The notes beneath the pieces are model-generated. The model did not search any database, was not told the DNA's origin, and was given only the letters and a program-made list of their open reading frames with translations. From Gymnopilus junonius (lineage: Eukaryota; Basidiomycota; Agaricomycetes; Agaricales; Galerinaceae), in the NCBI GenBank assembly GCA_015501075.1, contig JADNYJ010000032.1, forward strand, positions 226,225 through 290,224: a DNA stretch of 64,000 bases, given 5' to 3'. Made by a program: the position numbers and the translations under genes. Numbering within the stretch: position 1 is the first letter of the stretch; the number at the start of each line of letters is the position of its first letter. Positions 11,577 to 21,966 of the stretch are shown in pieces.

Positions 11577-13781
11577 TTACTCTGCAGTCGCGCTAGCGAC
11601 AAACGCGTTGAAGTTGTAATTGGGAGGGCTCCCTTGGAACGTGAATTCCGTGGGGTTCAATTCCACAATGGTCTGGCCATTGCGCTGAATTACACTCTTC
11701 ATCGTATCACCAGGGCTGATTGGGATAGCAAGCTTCGAGACTCCAGCAGGGACTTGAAAGGTCATAGAACTAGTAGGTGATACAGACAGGATAACAGTTG
11801 AAGGTGCAGTGGCCATTACAACAGCCCAAACGGCGTCTTCGAGCTATAAAAAGGAAGGGAAAGATGAGTATGGGAATAAGGCTGTGTATAGCAGTGTACA
11901 AACAATTTGGAAGTTAGTGGGTTGAGGAACGGGGTCAGATGTTTGGGCGTTGACCGAATGTGGGCGGGACCACATGATAATCTGGTCTTTTTCTATGGAA
12001 GGGTATTGTCCTGTCTTGTACGCAGTAGCATAGTATTGTGTTAATTCGAGCCAAGCTAAGTTGGGGCAATCAAAATGGAAATTATGAAAAGAGAGAATAA
12101 TAAATAACGCACCTGTGTGGTTCATGCCATTAGTCCAAGCCTGGCTATTAGGCTGTGCTCCTTTAATGGGGCCGACATAGTGGGACTCTCCATAGTCATT
12201 CCAGCTTATTATTTCAACAATATCAAATTGGTCCCGGGAGCTGATAATTGACTCCCATCTCTTCGCATATAGGTGTTGGTCGGCCAAAAATACGAACTGG
12301 AATGACGGATGGATTGCAAGATATCAATTGGATGCTTATATGAATAAAAACAAAACGACGTACGTTCTTATTGAAAGAATCTGGTCCGTAATGCGTGAAA
12401 AACCAAGGGGAGACAGCTCCCATGTATGCCTTCTTCGAAGACCGACTATCTCGAGCCTGAACTTTTCCTGAAAGGGCTTGCAGGCCGGAGATATATTGGT
12501 CGTCGGTATCAGTCGCCCCTATGAATTTACTGAGAGCAAGCTGCAAGTTGCTCAGGATAGATCCAACAGAATTCTTAAGGTTGTTCTCCAAGTTCGCGCT
12601 AAGAGCATTTGCAGGTGCACCGTCCACGACTCCGAGAAGAGATTTGCCAGCTTGCTCATTTTGGGAGGACACTTGGCTTTGAGCGAAGGAAGTAGTAACC
12701 TGAGTGGGCCATCCAGAGTTCCACTGTTTACCAAAAATTGGGAAACTTCACAAAAAGAAACTTGCGCAGAAGGACCTACATTGAAATCTCCGTCCATAAC
12801 ATCTACGAAGTTCGTGAAAGTCGAGGGATCAACGAAGAAAGACGGGACAAAGTAAATCTTCCCCTGTAGATCTGGGTGCTGAGTCAATTGAGTCTTCCAG
12901 CCATCGGCAGCGCTGCCTTGACCAAAGTTGCATGATTCGCCTGAAAAGGTGGATACAAATGCTCGGCCCTCGTATTGCAATTGGTTCGGGTGTGCGATGT
13001 GAGCGGTGACGAGGTTACGAAGATTCTGTGCATCGTTAGGAGACGCGCATGGCAAGGACCTACGTAAAGCTAAAAAGAGTGGCACTTCAAAGTAGAAATA
13101 AGGCGCGTACGACATATCGAGAGACAGGAAAAGTTTGAAGCCAAGGTTTGTTTGCTGAGCAGCTTGATAACTACAAGTTCACGCTCTTCAGTCATTTGAC
13201 TGAATTCATACAACTAAAAAATCTTACGCATTAGCCACCTGGCCAGGCTGCCAAGAATCTATACCCATATTCAATGCAAAGCCATCGATGCCGGAAGCAT
13301 GAGCAAGCGTAATATCATCTATCCAGTCCTGAGGAGTGTAAGGGAATGTGTTGCCAACCATATGGTGGGCAACGACATATTTCGTGGATCCATCGTTACT
13401 AGCAGGGGGTTGGGATGGCTGCGAAGTCGGAACTGCCGTGGAAATCGGGGAGCTGGAGGAAGGTGAGAGCGAGGAAGACAATCCACTGGCTGGACTCGAA
13501 ACTGCGCTCGGAGTAGAGGACGACAGACTTGTCGATACTGCTGAGATAGACGAGGTCGCCGAGGTCGCGGATGTTTGAGAACTGGCAGTAGTAAGAGCTA
13601 TGGTGGTGCCAGATGGATCTTGTCTCCTGAAAAACGATCGAGGATGGGTCCGTTTGAAAGTCTCTTCGAGAGATCTTCCCAGTATATTTTTTGGGACAAA
13701 AGCAGTTCGGAGAGGAGTAATAGCAGCACTGGCAATAGAAGAAATTGAGAACAGGCAGATAAGTAAAGCGTTAATTTGCAT
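11577..13781 (-). CDS. secreted GH71 alpha-1,3-glucanase (mutanase)
   Basis: Seven exons give 618 residues. A signal peptide is clear (MQINALLICLFSISSIASA). A dibasic site FFRRQDPSG near residue 70 could be a Kex2 cleavage site. A Ser/Thr/Pro-rich linker of about 65 residues follows and should be heavily O-glycosylated. The GH71 catalytic domain starts at YVVAHHMVGNTFPYTPQDW and continues with GIDGFALNMG, GFKLFLSLDM, GRAFVSTFSGESC, WFFTHYGPDSFNKN and EIISWNDYGESHYVGP. The enzyme cuts alpha-1,3-glucan in fungal cell walls, either the fungus's own wall during growth or that of other fungi. Most GH71 enzymes place an N-terminal domain directly after the signal; here the linker precedes the catalytic domain. 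The C-terminal 90 residues form a beta-rich extension seen in the family. Confidence 0.93.
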
Positions 13782-14523
13782 GGCGAATTCGTGAAAAAGA
13801 ACGTTAAGAAAATGAATGGAAGTGCAAGGCGCAGCCAAGCGATGAAAATGTAGGGAAGTCGCTGAGACGAAGGAAAGATAACAAGTAGGGGAAAAAGTTA
13901 TATACAAAGAAAACAATACGCACCGACTTGGTAAGGGTTGTCAATATAAGGAGGAACAATGGCAAGAGGAGCATTGTCGCTTCATCGGTCCGGTACAATA
14001 GTAAGTGCTTAGTCAGCTAACGTATTTGGTAACCAAAGCGGAACCAAACATTGCTCTTCCTCCCGTTATCTCAATGAGTACACTGGCGGAAGTGATCTTT
14101 CGAAAAGGTCCATGCGTCGAATTTACTCAGGTTGGATACAGCGCTCTGGTCATGTCATGTGCTATCAAGCTCCGAGTACGATGACAATAAGGCTTCAACA
14201 GGCCCACTACAGGAAGCTCAACCCCGGACGGTCGATTTGGGATGTATATATAAATCTTCCCCAATGAATACTTGATGCAAGTCTGGGGAATACCCTGTAT
14301 TTACTATATCAGTGTCATAGTCGTTATTGAAGGATAGGAAATCGTGGCAGTCTTGTCCACCATGGCATTACGGACAATCTCCACTCATACGGGCAATAAA
14401 CTTCGCCAGATTATGCGTTTCGCCATGCAAACCATCAACTGCTCTAAGCGACTGATTTTACTTCGATTCTATCTTCTGCTTCTCAATGCCCTCCTTCATG
14501 CCTGACAACTACAGTAAGTGGTA
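13782..14523. other. intergenic, no gene recognised
   Basis: The gap lies between the start of the GH71 gene and the end of SEC14, both on the minus strand. It should carry the GH71 promoter. Short open frames here have no recognisable content. Confidence 0.35.
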
Positions 14524-15860
14524 TCAAGAGCTCTCTACACCTGTCTGATCTGCGGTGTTGCTTACTGCCCTTGATTGTTCAGCATCATCTCCGATCTGCT
14601 CTGTATTCACAGTTCCCCTCACCGCCTGCGATTTCGGACCCCATCCTGCTCTTCCATGTTGCCATGGCCCAGCTCCGCTCAAATTACAACCCCCAAATTC
14701 ACTGCATGTACATGTTCCGCCTAGAGAAGCCGGTAGATTTTCCGCGTCGACCAAGCTCAAAAGCACATCCTTGTAGTTGCCTCCCAGAATGTCGACCTTT
14801 TCCACTGTTTCTTTGGCCAGCCATGGTTTGACCGCATTCCAAATCACGGTGAAAGTCGACGGCGCATTTATGACCGCCAACTGCCCCATCCTTTCCCCAA
14901 ACACCTCAAAGTCAAATCTACAATGGAGCACCGAGGTTGGTTCACTCACGTTTCTGGATAGTAATCTTGTGATATCTGGAAACAATCTCTTACGAGGGAC
15001 TTGATCTGCCAAAACGCTCCCAGTCTTCATCCACCGAATCAACAAGGCTTCCAGAGGACGATGGCTTTTAAATTACGCACCCGAAGCCTTTGAGGTCAAC
15101 TATTACGAGGCCTGTCCCAATAGGCTTCCCAGCAGCCCGAGCAGCGGCCGGGAGGACCTCCCTAACAAGCTAGTACCATTGTTTCGTTGAGTATCAAATA
15201 ATGGAATTCATATTAAATTCACCTACACATTCAGCGCTCACAAGAACACTCTCCCAGTGCCTTTCTGGTGTGCAAGACCTGTATAGTTTATTGAGGTCCA
15301 TGCCGCCAAACACCTGGATATTCACAGGGCGTCCTTGCTGTCTAAATAAGTTGGTCTGGAAGTCGAGAGGATATCTCTAGTTGCTGACCTTATCCGTCTG
15401 AAAACGTCCATTAGCAATTGAGCGGGGTCAAAATGAAATACTTTAACCCTCACCTTGTGAAACGACATAGGCCAGCACTCGGCCACCACTTCACGTTCAG
15501 GGAACTATCGCGAATCGATTAGGATTTAATTCACGATTGAATCAACCACTCACGTCGAAAGGGTCCATTCTGTGGTATAATTCGTCAATGCCCACATCGC
15601 TAGTAGTTTTCCGCCAATGCTGACAGTCCTTGAACATTTTCTTTGACTGAGTTAGGTCGAACTTTCGGGCTCGCAGAAACCTCCTGGAAGGAGATGGGGA
15701 TACAATTCATCAGAAACCTCATGGAGTCAGAGTAACGGTTGGTAACTTACAGCAGAGTCTCATCGTCTGTCCCGATGCTGTCTCCTTCATGCAGGATGTC
15801 TTCCGCGACCAGCTGTTCCCGGAATGTGGTGAGTATGTCGGAGTAGCTTTGGCCTGTCAT
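14524..15860 (-). CDS. SEC14: SEC14-like phosphatidylinositol/phosphatidylcholine transfer protein
   Basis: Eight exons give 313 residues. The CRAL-TRIO-N segment is visible (DETLLRFLRARKFDLTQSKKMF) and is followed by the lipid-binding CRAL-TRIO domain: AECWPMSFHKTDKQGRPVNI, GTGLVIVDLKGFGLGAFWQIK, ISQDYYPETMGQLAVINAP, VKPWLAKETVEKVDILG, ENLPASLGGTC. Such proteins move phosphatidylinositol and phosphatidylcholine between Golgi and other membranes and support phosphoinositide synthesis. One exon is just 9 nt (15389-15397) and encodes TDK of the HKTDKQGRP block. The ATG at 15860 gives a short, plausible N-terminus; a few more upstream residues cannot be excluded. The C-terminal tail after GAGPW is variable and polar, as is common. 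Confidence 0.92.
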
Positions 15861-16639
15861 GCTTGCTTCAGGTTTTCCCAAATAGTGTTTTCAAAGAAGG
15901 TTTATTAGCGTGAAAGTGATTCCTTCGATTTCTCCGAAGTATAATAGCGGTTCAAGAAGTAAAGACGCATTATCTTTGAGGCATGTGTTCTGTCAGCCCC
16001 AAGTAGCAGTCAGCCCTCGAGATGCTGCGCGACTTAGTTGCTTGATCGTTTCCCGGGCTAACATCAATAATAGATCACGAAATTCGATTCTAGCGGACAC
16101 TTCGGCTCAGTTCTGCTCAAAGTTGTCCTCGTAAATCGGATGAAGAATTGTGTCATATTAAAGTATAAAGAAATAGAGCAAAGCAATCTCATCAACATAT
16201 CACGAGTTGACCGTATTTAAATGATTAGTCACCAAATTCAGCAGTTTTAAGCATCTGAAACCCAGAAGCCTATATAAGCCCTCTTATGGCCTCTGGCCTT
16301 CTTTTACGAATCGGAATTAGGGCTTCGAACATGGGACATTCACTCTAATCGTAATTATACAATAAGAATGAAATTCATCAAAATCATTATACGGACAGAT
16401 ATCAATAACCTGCTGGCTTCACTTTCCTGTAAGACATTAATTTGGTAATTACCAAACTTGAGCTCACGTGGAGAATGTCTTCATTTCCCACGGTAATGCC
16501 TTTATTTCTGCGCTCAACATAGACTTTCCCGTCGGGACCAACCGAGGTATGTTTGTTGGACGCTTCGGCATTGACGGAGATAGAGGACATCCTGGCAATC
16601 CTGGGGAGTACCAGGGATGAGCGCAGACGATACAATAAC
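15861..16639. other. intergenic; one weak minus-strand open frame
   Basis: No known gene is seen. A minus-strand frame (16402-16635) reads MSSISVNAEASNKHTSVGPDGKVYVERRNKG in two pieces and has a possible splice donor after DILH, so it might be part of a small gene. I cannot support more than that. Confidence 0.25.
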
Positions 16640-17999
16640 GAGGTAGACTTGACGTTTACCTCAGAGCCACTCGGCCTGCCAGGTCAAGAAGGCTATGGCT
16701 GGCCTCAGCTCGAGTTCAATGAAGCTATCGGACCAGAAAACTTGGATGGGGTATGTCTTCAAGCACATGGCTCGCCCGCGATAAAATGTATGCCCCACCA
16801 CTAGTTTTTTTTTAACATATTAATATGTCTAGGAATAACTCGTATGTTGCCCTCAAGGTCCTTAATGGCTTTCATACCGAACTTTTCGAGCGTGGTCGCA
16901 TTTGTGAGCTTGAAGTTCTGCAGCAGGTATCGATGCCACCATCGACGCCACATTGTCTCCAGCTCATGTCGCACTTCACCTTTCCTGGAAAGGGCACTGC
17001 AGGACAGCATCTCTGTCTAGTTACCAACGTCATTGGTGGAGACGTAAAGTCGCTGTTCACAAAGCATGGCATCTTCCCTTTTCCTCTCGCCAAACGCATC
17101 ATCTTACACCTCCTCCGTGGAATCGCCCATGCACATACCCGTGGTGTTGTGCACACCGATCTAAAGCACGACAATATTTTTTTTCGATACACCGATATCG
17201 ACCAGCGACTTTGACAAGCTGCTCACATCTGACCCGCCTCGTCGACATGCACCAGAAGCCTCTCACGATGGACTGGTAGAGGCCGCGATCTCGCAACCGC
17301 TTCCCATCCCTACTCTGCAAGAGGCCATGCAGCGAACTTTTGTGGTTGCCGACTTTGGCCACGGTAAGCCCCAAAATACCTATGTCGCTTCCGAGTCGTT
17401 TCTCAGTTATCCTTACCGCCCAGCTCGTCGAAAACCACACTGAAAACAAGATTTCCCCTCCGCCGCTTCGTCCTCCTGAAATAATCATCGGAGGGCCATG
17501 GGACGCCAAGGTGGACATATGGACATTTGGATGCTTGGTATGTGCTTTTCTCCTCCGTCTGTCATGTCGATGAACACATGCCAAAGATCTTTGAGCTCAT
17601 CACAGGTCGTGCTTTCTTCAAGTATGAGCCTGATCCGAAACTCAACCTAGACGAGCCAAACTATATCATATATCAGATGCTATGTTACACATGCGAAGAC
17701 ATTTCAGCAGAACAGCTCATGGTCAGCGCTTTTGCTGACCAATTTTTTGATACAAACTGTAAGTGTGCTCCCAGTGTCATCCCTCATCCTTCACTCAATG
17801 CTACGCAGGTAATTTCAAAGCCATTCCGAGACTCATGGATTACCCTTTCGAGATATCCATTAGGTGTTACAAAGTTATCGAGGAGGCGGACGTGCTTTCC
17901 ACAGCTGCTCTGATGCGTAGGTGTTTGCGCCTAGATCCTGCGCAACGGGCCAGTGCCGCTGAGTTGCTTTCTGATCCGTGGTTCGATGGGGTTGAGTAG
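16640..17999 (+). pseudogene. broken SRPK-like serine/threonine protein kinase
   Basis: The region codes for almost a full Agaricomycete SRPK-like kinase, but not in one frame and without an ATG. In order: EPLGLPGQEGYGWPQLEFNEA; KLGWGMSSSTWLARDK in another frame (the Gly-rich loop); SYVALKVL with the ATP-binding lysine; HTDLKHDNIFF, the catalytic loop, with the usual HxDxKxxN pattern; VVADFGHG, the DFG; PPEIIIGGPWDAKVDIWTFGC, the substrate-binding loop; and LMRRCLRLDPAQRASAAELL. The frame breaks just before the Gly-rich loop, where several codons are missing, and again in a run of eight T at 17177-17184 inside DNIFF. Introns are still recognisable. The second break could be a sequencing error; the missing codons and absent start cannot easily be. 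It sits at the border of a repeat-rich stretch. Confidence 0.75.
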
Positions 18000-18059
18000 A
18001 GGTGAAGCGACTTGCAGCGATCCAAGCGAAGACAGGACCCCGGTCTATAGCAGAAACGG

Positions 18060-18300
18060 TCTGATTTCTATCCGGACAGATTTTGACGATTTTTGGCCAA
18101 ACGGCCCAAGTCAAGTCCGGACAAATTCGCCCAAAACGCAAAATCGGCCACTACCTCTATCTAGACAAGAGCCTCGTGGATCTCAAAAGGCTCAACCTCA
18201 AATCCGGACAAGAAAGTCGGTCTGGTCAAGTGGTTTAGCGTATACCGTGAGCAATAAAGATGTGGTCCAGGGGTTCGACCCCTCTATGTAGTTTTCGATT
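18060..18300 (+). repeat. tRNA-like pol III unit, possible SINE relic
   Basis: An A box TGGTCAAGTGG (18223-18233) and a B box GGTTCGACCCC (18272-18282) lie 49 bases apart, as in a tRNA gene, and a TTTT terminator follows at about 18294. A T-arm AGGGG-TTCGACC-CCTCT folds, but the acceptor and anticodon stems do not pair, so it is not a working tRNA. The octamer TCCGGACA occurs three times in the 150 bases upstream. A tRNA-derived SINE is the likeliest reading; copy number is unknown. Confidence 0.45.
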
Positions 18301-18479
18301 TTTGTCTGTAGTCTGTCTGCCTCTAAGAGCTAAAATGGCCTATTGCAATATGACTCCTAAATAGAAATATAATTGGCAATTTTTTCCAGTCTGTTCAGCT
18401 GCGTTGTCTAGCTCAAGAGCTCTCTGAATCCACTTTACACAACCCTTTCTCTGTGTTGAAATCTAAACCTCTGAAGGAG

Positions 18480-18764
18480 AATATATTGTATAGTTCAGTA
18501 TCAACCATGTACCATACATAGGCTTTATATATGTAGGCTTGAAGTCAATGGCTGTTAAGAGATTTCAGAGCCAAATAGCTTCTTTTGCTGACTCGAAAGC
18601 TGCTTTATATTCTGCTTTGCACAATGGGGTAGCAACTATTTTCTGTTTTTGAGCATTCCACAAGATCAGTCCGGAACCTAAGGTGAAGCTGTATCCTCCA
18701 ATGCTCCTCCTCGTGTCAAGACAATTAGCCCAGTCGCAGTCAGTAAAACCAAGTAGGTCAGTCT
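18480..18764 (-). mobile_element. Ty1/copia retrotransposon fragment, RNase H region
   Basis: The minus strand reads TDLLGFTDCDWANCLDTRRS, then IGGYSFTLGSGLILWNAQKQ, then ATPLCKAEYKAAFESAKEAIWL, the end of a copia polyprotein (RNase H). A TGA stop at 18565-18567 replaces the residue after AIWL, where Arg (CGA) is common, consistent with C-to-T decay. No LTR or remaining pol sequence is recognisable nearby, so only a fragment is left. Confidence 0.8.
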
Positions 18765-19228
18765 ACTCCTTCCTTGCTATCTCTAAGTTAGTAACTAAAT
18801 AACATGGCCCTTCGGGCACGCCTGGCCACGTGGCCAATTTTTGTGTATAAGAATTCTGAATAGCGCAATGGATCTAGGCCTTGGGCTTATTTTTTTTTTT
18901 TGGGGAAGCTTCCTAAAACTGAATTCTCTATTCCACTCCAAAACCTGGTTCACTGAAAGTGACCAGGCATTTTCAGTCGGGTGGCTGTGAGATAACAACG
19001 TAATTAATGAATTCAGGGGCGGTTGATTTAAAGAAGGCCCTGGCCGACATGTACCGATGTCATTACCTTGACCAGAACTGGACCCTGCTCCTGCTCTAAA
19101 CCTTATTCTTTACCCCCGACGCTCGTATAGTCTTCGAAATCACAGACCATCGAATCTACAAATACAATGAGAAAATGCAAGCATCATTCCGAGCAAAAAA
19201 GCGGCATCCCAGAAGTTCGTACACATTA

Positions 19229-19315
19229 GGGTTGTTCAGAGTAGACGATTTCGACTTGATTTCGAGTTGATTTCGATTTGATTTGAGCTTTGATTTCAAC
19301 GTCGGCAAGTGCGGC
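19229..19315 (+). repeat. left terminal inverted repeat
   Basis: Eighty-seven bases beginning GGGTTGTTCAGAGTAGA and ending GGCAAGTGCGGC. It differs from the right arm at three sites (two transitions and one G/C change). Confidence 0.88.
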
Positions 19316-19706
19316 AGTGAGAGTGATTGATCCGACAGAAGGTCTCGGCATCAGCACGTGCACATAAACAAAGCGGCGCGTCATGCGCCCTCCATGATCG
19401 ATAACGCCTGCAGGTACAGATGATAATCTCGACACTTTTCTTTGCTTTCCTCCCCCCCGTTAGGCATGCCAAACCAGACAAACAGGCAGCAGGCGGCAGA
19501 TGGACGTTCTGGAGGCGATCTTGAAGAATCTGTTTCTGAGTCGGCATGGGTATATGAGGGGTATATCGCGGCGATTCGGGGTGGGTAACGCGTCTAATTG
19601 AAGCTGTCAAAGAGTACGTATGCGTCTCCCTGTGCGTGCAGCGCGTTCAAGCTCCGCTGTTTGTTGATCAAAGCAGTCGCAGCCATCTCGGAATTATGCG
19701 AGCACG

Positions 19707-19793
19707 GCCGCACTTGCCGACGTTGAAATCAAAGCTGAAATCAAATCGAAATCAACTCGAAATCAAGTTGAAATCATCTACTCTGAACAACCC
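19707..19793 (-). repeat. right terminal inverted repeat
   Basis: Reverse complement of the left arm with three mismatches; TA follows directly. Confidence 0.88.
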
Positions 19794-19795
19794 TA

Positions 19796-20327
19796 TTGAT
19801 TGGACCATCGCGCGAACCTCGTATGAACCAGAGTTGCAAGATAAATTCCACACATCATGCATGTGACGGCAAACCTTCCTCGCCCTTCACACGAGTCTTG
19901 GAGATTCGCCATAGCATTAAAGAGGAAAGCAGGAGCTTAGGTGGACGTTGTCGGATAGCTGACCTGGCAGGCCCCGACATGAAGAACAAAAGCAAAAGAC
20001 ATGTTCACGTTGAAAGATCAGTATCAGCAGTTCAAGAACCATATTGCATTTGGAATCCGGTTGTATGTAAAATGCACAGCGGAAGGTCCAGCCCCGAAAG
20101 GGAATATTTTGGTCCAAGCCTTCGATGCATGGCCACTATATTATCCCGGCTTGGCTCTGCACATAAAGTGCATCCATCATTTTGACCATCAAGAACCCCC
20201 TCAAACTGTCGCCCGGCCTGAGGAAAGATACCCCTCGGAAGGCTGTCGACTATAGCAAGAAGGGTGAATAGGTATTTCCCAGATCATCTTCTTAACACCG
20301 TCTTTGTTACTGGCAAACGTGGCAAAT
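19796..20327. other. intergenic, no gene recognised
   Basis: Between the TIR element and the F-box gene. The open frames on both strands have no recognisable family content. The promoter of the downstream gene should lie here. Confidence 0.35.
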
Positions 20328-21870
20328 ATGGGTTTCCGTTTCAACGACCTTGCACTGGACATCATCTTTGAAATTTTAGGACACCTCTCAATAGAGGATA
20401 TTGTCCGAATTCGCCATGTACGTGACTAACTTGAATGCATTGAACCCACTCCTTACACCAATTTTTTGTAGGTGTGCCAGAGGCTGCTTCAAGCATCTTA
20501 TCAAAGGAGTGTTTGGGATACTGTTTATAAACGATCGGACCTCTTCTTGCCTGACGGGCCTTTTTCTTCCCAAAGTTCATCTCGACTAGAAGCCTTGCTT
20601 GTCAGGGCGACTAAAATCAATTGGACCTGGACATCGCCTCGACCTCCAATCTTCACAAAGCGCCGTTTCCCCCGTGAACTTCCAATCTACAACTTTACAG
20701 CCGATGTCATATCAGGTCGCTTTCTCCAATTAACTCAAGAAGACGGAATTGCCTGGTATGATCTGGATTCAAGCAATATCAGAACACCAGTCTTGACATA
20801 TCCATGCTATTCCGTTGTCACAACATCGGGTTATCTAAAATACCAGGTCAATGCAAATGGCGAAGGGACTGACACAGCCTGGGTTGCGTTCCTGGCCCAA
20901 TCTCCCACTTTTAGAATGCAAGTACATACTATCATTTCTCAAAGCGGCCTATATTCTTACATTGGTCCTTTTAGCGTTGTGCTAAAGCTAACCTTCAACA
21001 CGAAAACTGGACCCAAGGTCCACCTTCACTCCGAGATTCCGACAGAAAATCTGACGAAGATAATAATGGACTATGATTGGCTTTTGTTGGTCAGAGAGTT
21101 CGAATTCCCAGACGAGCCAATGGATCTATTCCATATTCCGTCTATGACGAATATTTACGCGCCGATGCACGTAAGTTATAATGTGCTTTCGAATCATCCT
21201 CTTTCTTCCTCACTGGTATACAGGAGCAAGTACAGGCACTGGCTGACCTCAATAATCTCAACTATGTCATCAGTCCCCGTTTTCTATTTCTAACCTTTTC
21301 AACGAGAAACGAAACGCTCATTGAAGCTTATGCTTTACCGAGGAATCCTGAGCATTGTTCCCATGGGCACCTCATCAAGTCGTACTCGGGTCTCTATCCT
21401 CACGCAATTTCCAACATACAGTTGGTCGGCGAGTTTTCCCTTATGTCGAACGTACCACCAACGTGTCGAAAGTCTCAGTTGTCCTTCTTAGGACTTGTTT
21501 ATGTTCACAGTTCCCCGCCACTTGGACATCCAAAATCGGTCTCCATCTCTTCGATGTTACTATAGACCCCGCTGGCATGCTCGTTTTCACTACTCAGTGT
21601 CAGGGCATGTTGAATGTAGGTATCGCTACCACCACACTTTCATTTAGTGCACGTACTCGTAGTTGCTTGGCGGTCACTCATTCGACTCCGGGCCCCGTAG
21701 TTTTGGCTCATCACATCCGTCGCGAAGATTCGGGCTACACAATGAGCGTCAAGTCTCTGAAACTACCTGAAGGTTTGCAAAGCCGAGATATGCTCGCATT
21801 CGATGGTTTTCGAGGACGAGTCTGCTTGATTAGTGGCTGGACAAACATTGAAATCCTGGATTGTGCGTGA
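20328..21870 (+). CDS. F-box protein with beta-propeller-like C-terminal part
   Basis: Four exons (20328-20417, 20472-21170, 21224-21451, 21511-21870) join into 458 residues in one frame. The F-box is at the very N-terminus: MGFRFNDLALDIIFEILGHLSIEDIVRIRHVCQRL. The remainder reads as alternating hydrophobic strands (TPVLTYPCYSVVTTSGYLKYQ, ARTRSCLAVTHSTPGP, MLAFDGFRGRVCLISGW) typical of the variable propeller-like half of Agaricomycete F-box proteins. The F-box would bind Skp1 in an SCF ubiquitin ligase while the C-terminal part picks the substrate; the substrate is unknown. Such genes are strongly expanded and fast-evolving in agarics. The last intron (59 nt, 21452-21510) was inferred because only that join keeps the frame. 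Confidence 0.78.
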
Positions 21871-21966
21871 AGTCGTGGCTGCCAACGAATATGCTCTACA
21901 TACATATTACTATTACACAAATGATACGTCCTAATTAGAATAGGCTACAACATACGTTAATAATTA

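Larger units (their letters stand above)
19229..19793. mobile_element. non-autonomous TIR element (MITE-like), 565 bp, TA target duplication
   Basis: The element starts with GGGTTGTTCAGAGTAGA and ends with its complement. The two 87-base ends match at all but three positions. TA flanks both sides (19227-19228 and 19794-19795), as expected for Tc1/mariner-type transposition. The interior of about 390 bases has no transposase and no recognisable coding sequence. The terminal arms hold repeated TTGATTTCGA-like units. Confidence 0.85.

Noticed and set aside
18216..18292. Functional tRNA gene
   Set aside because: A and B boxes are present, but acceptor and anticodon stems do not pair.
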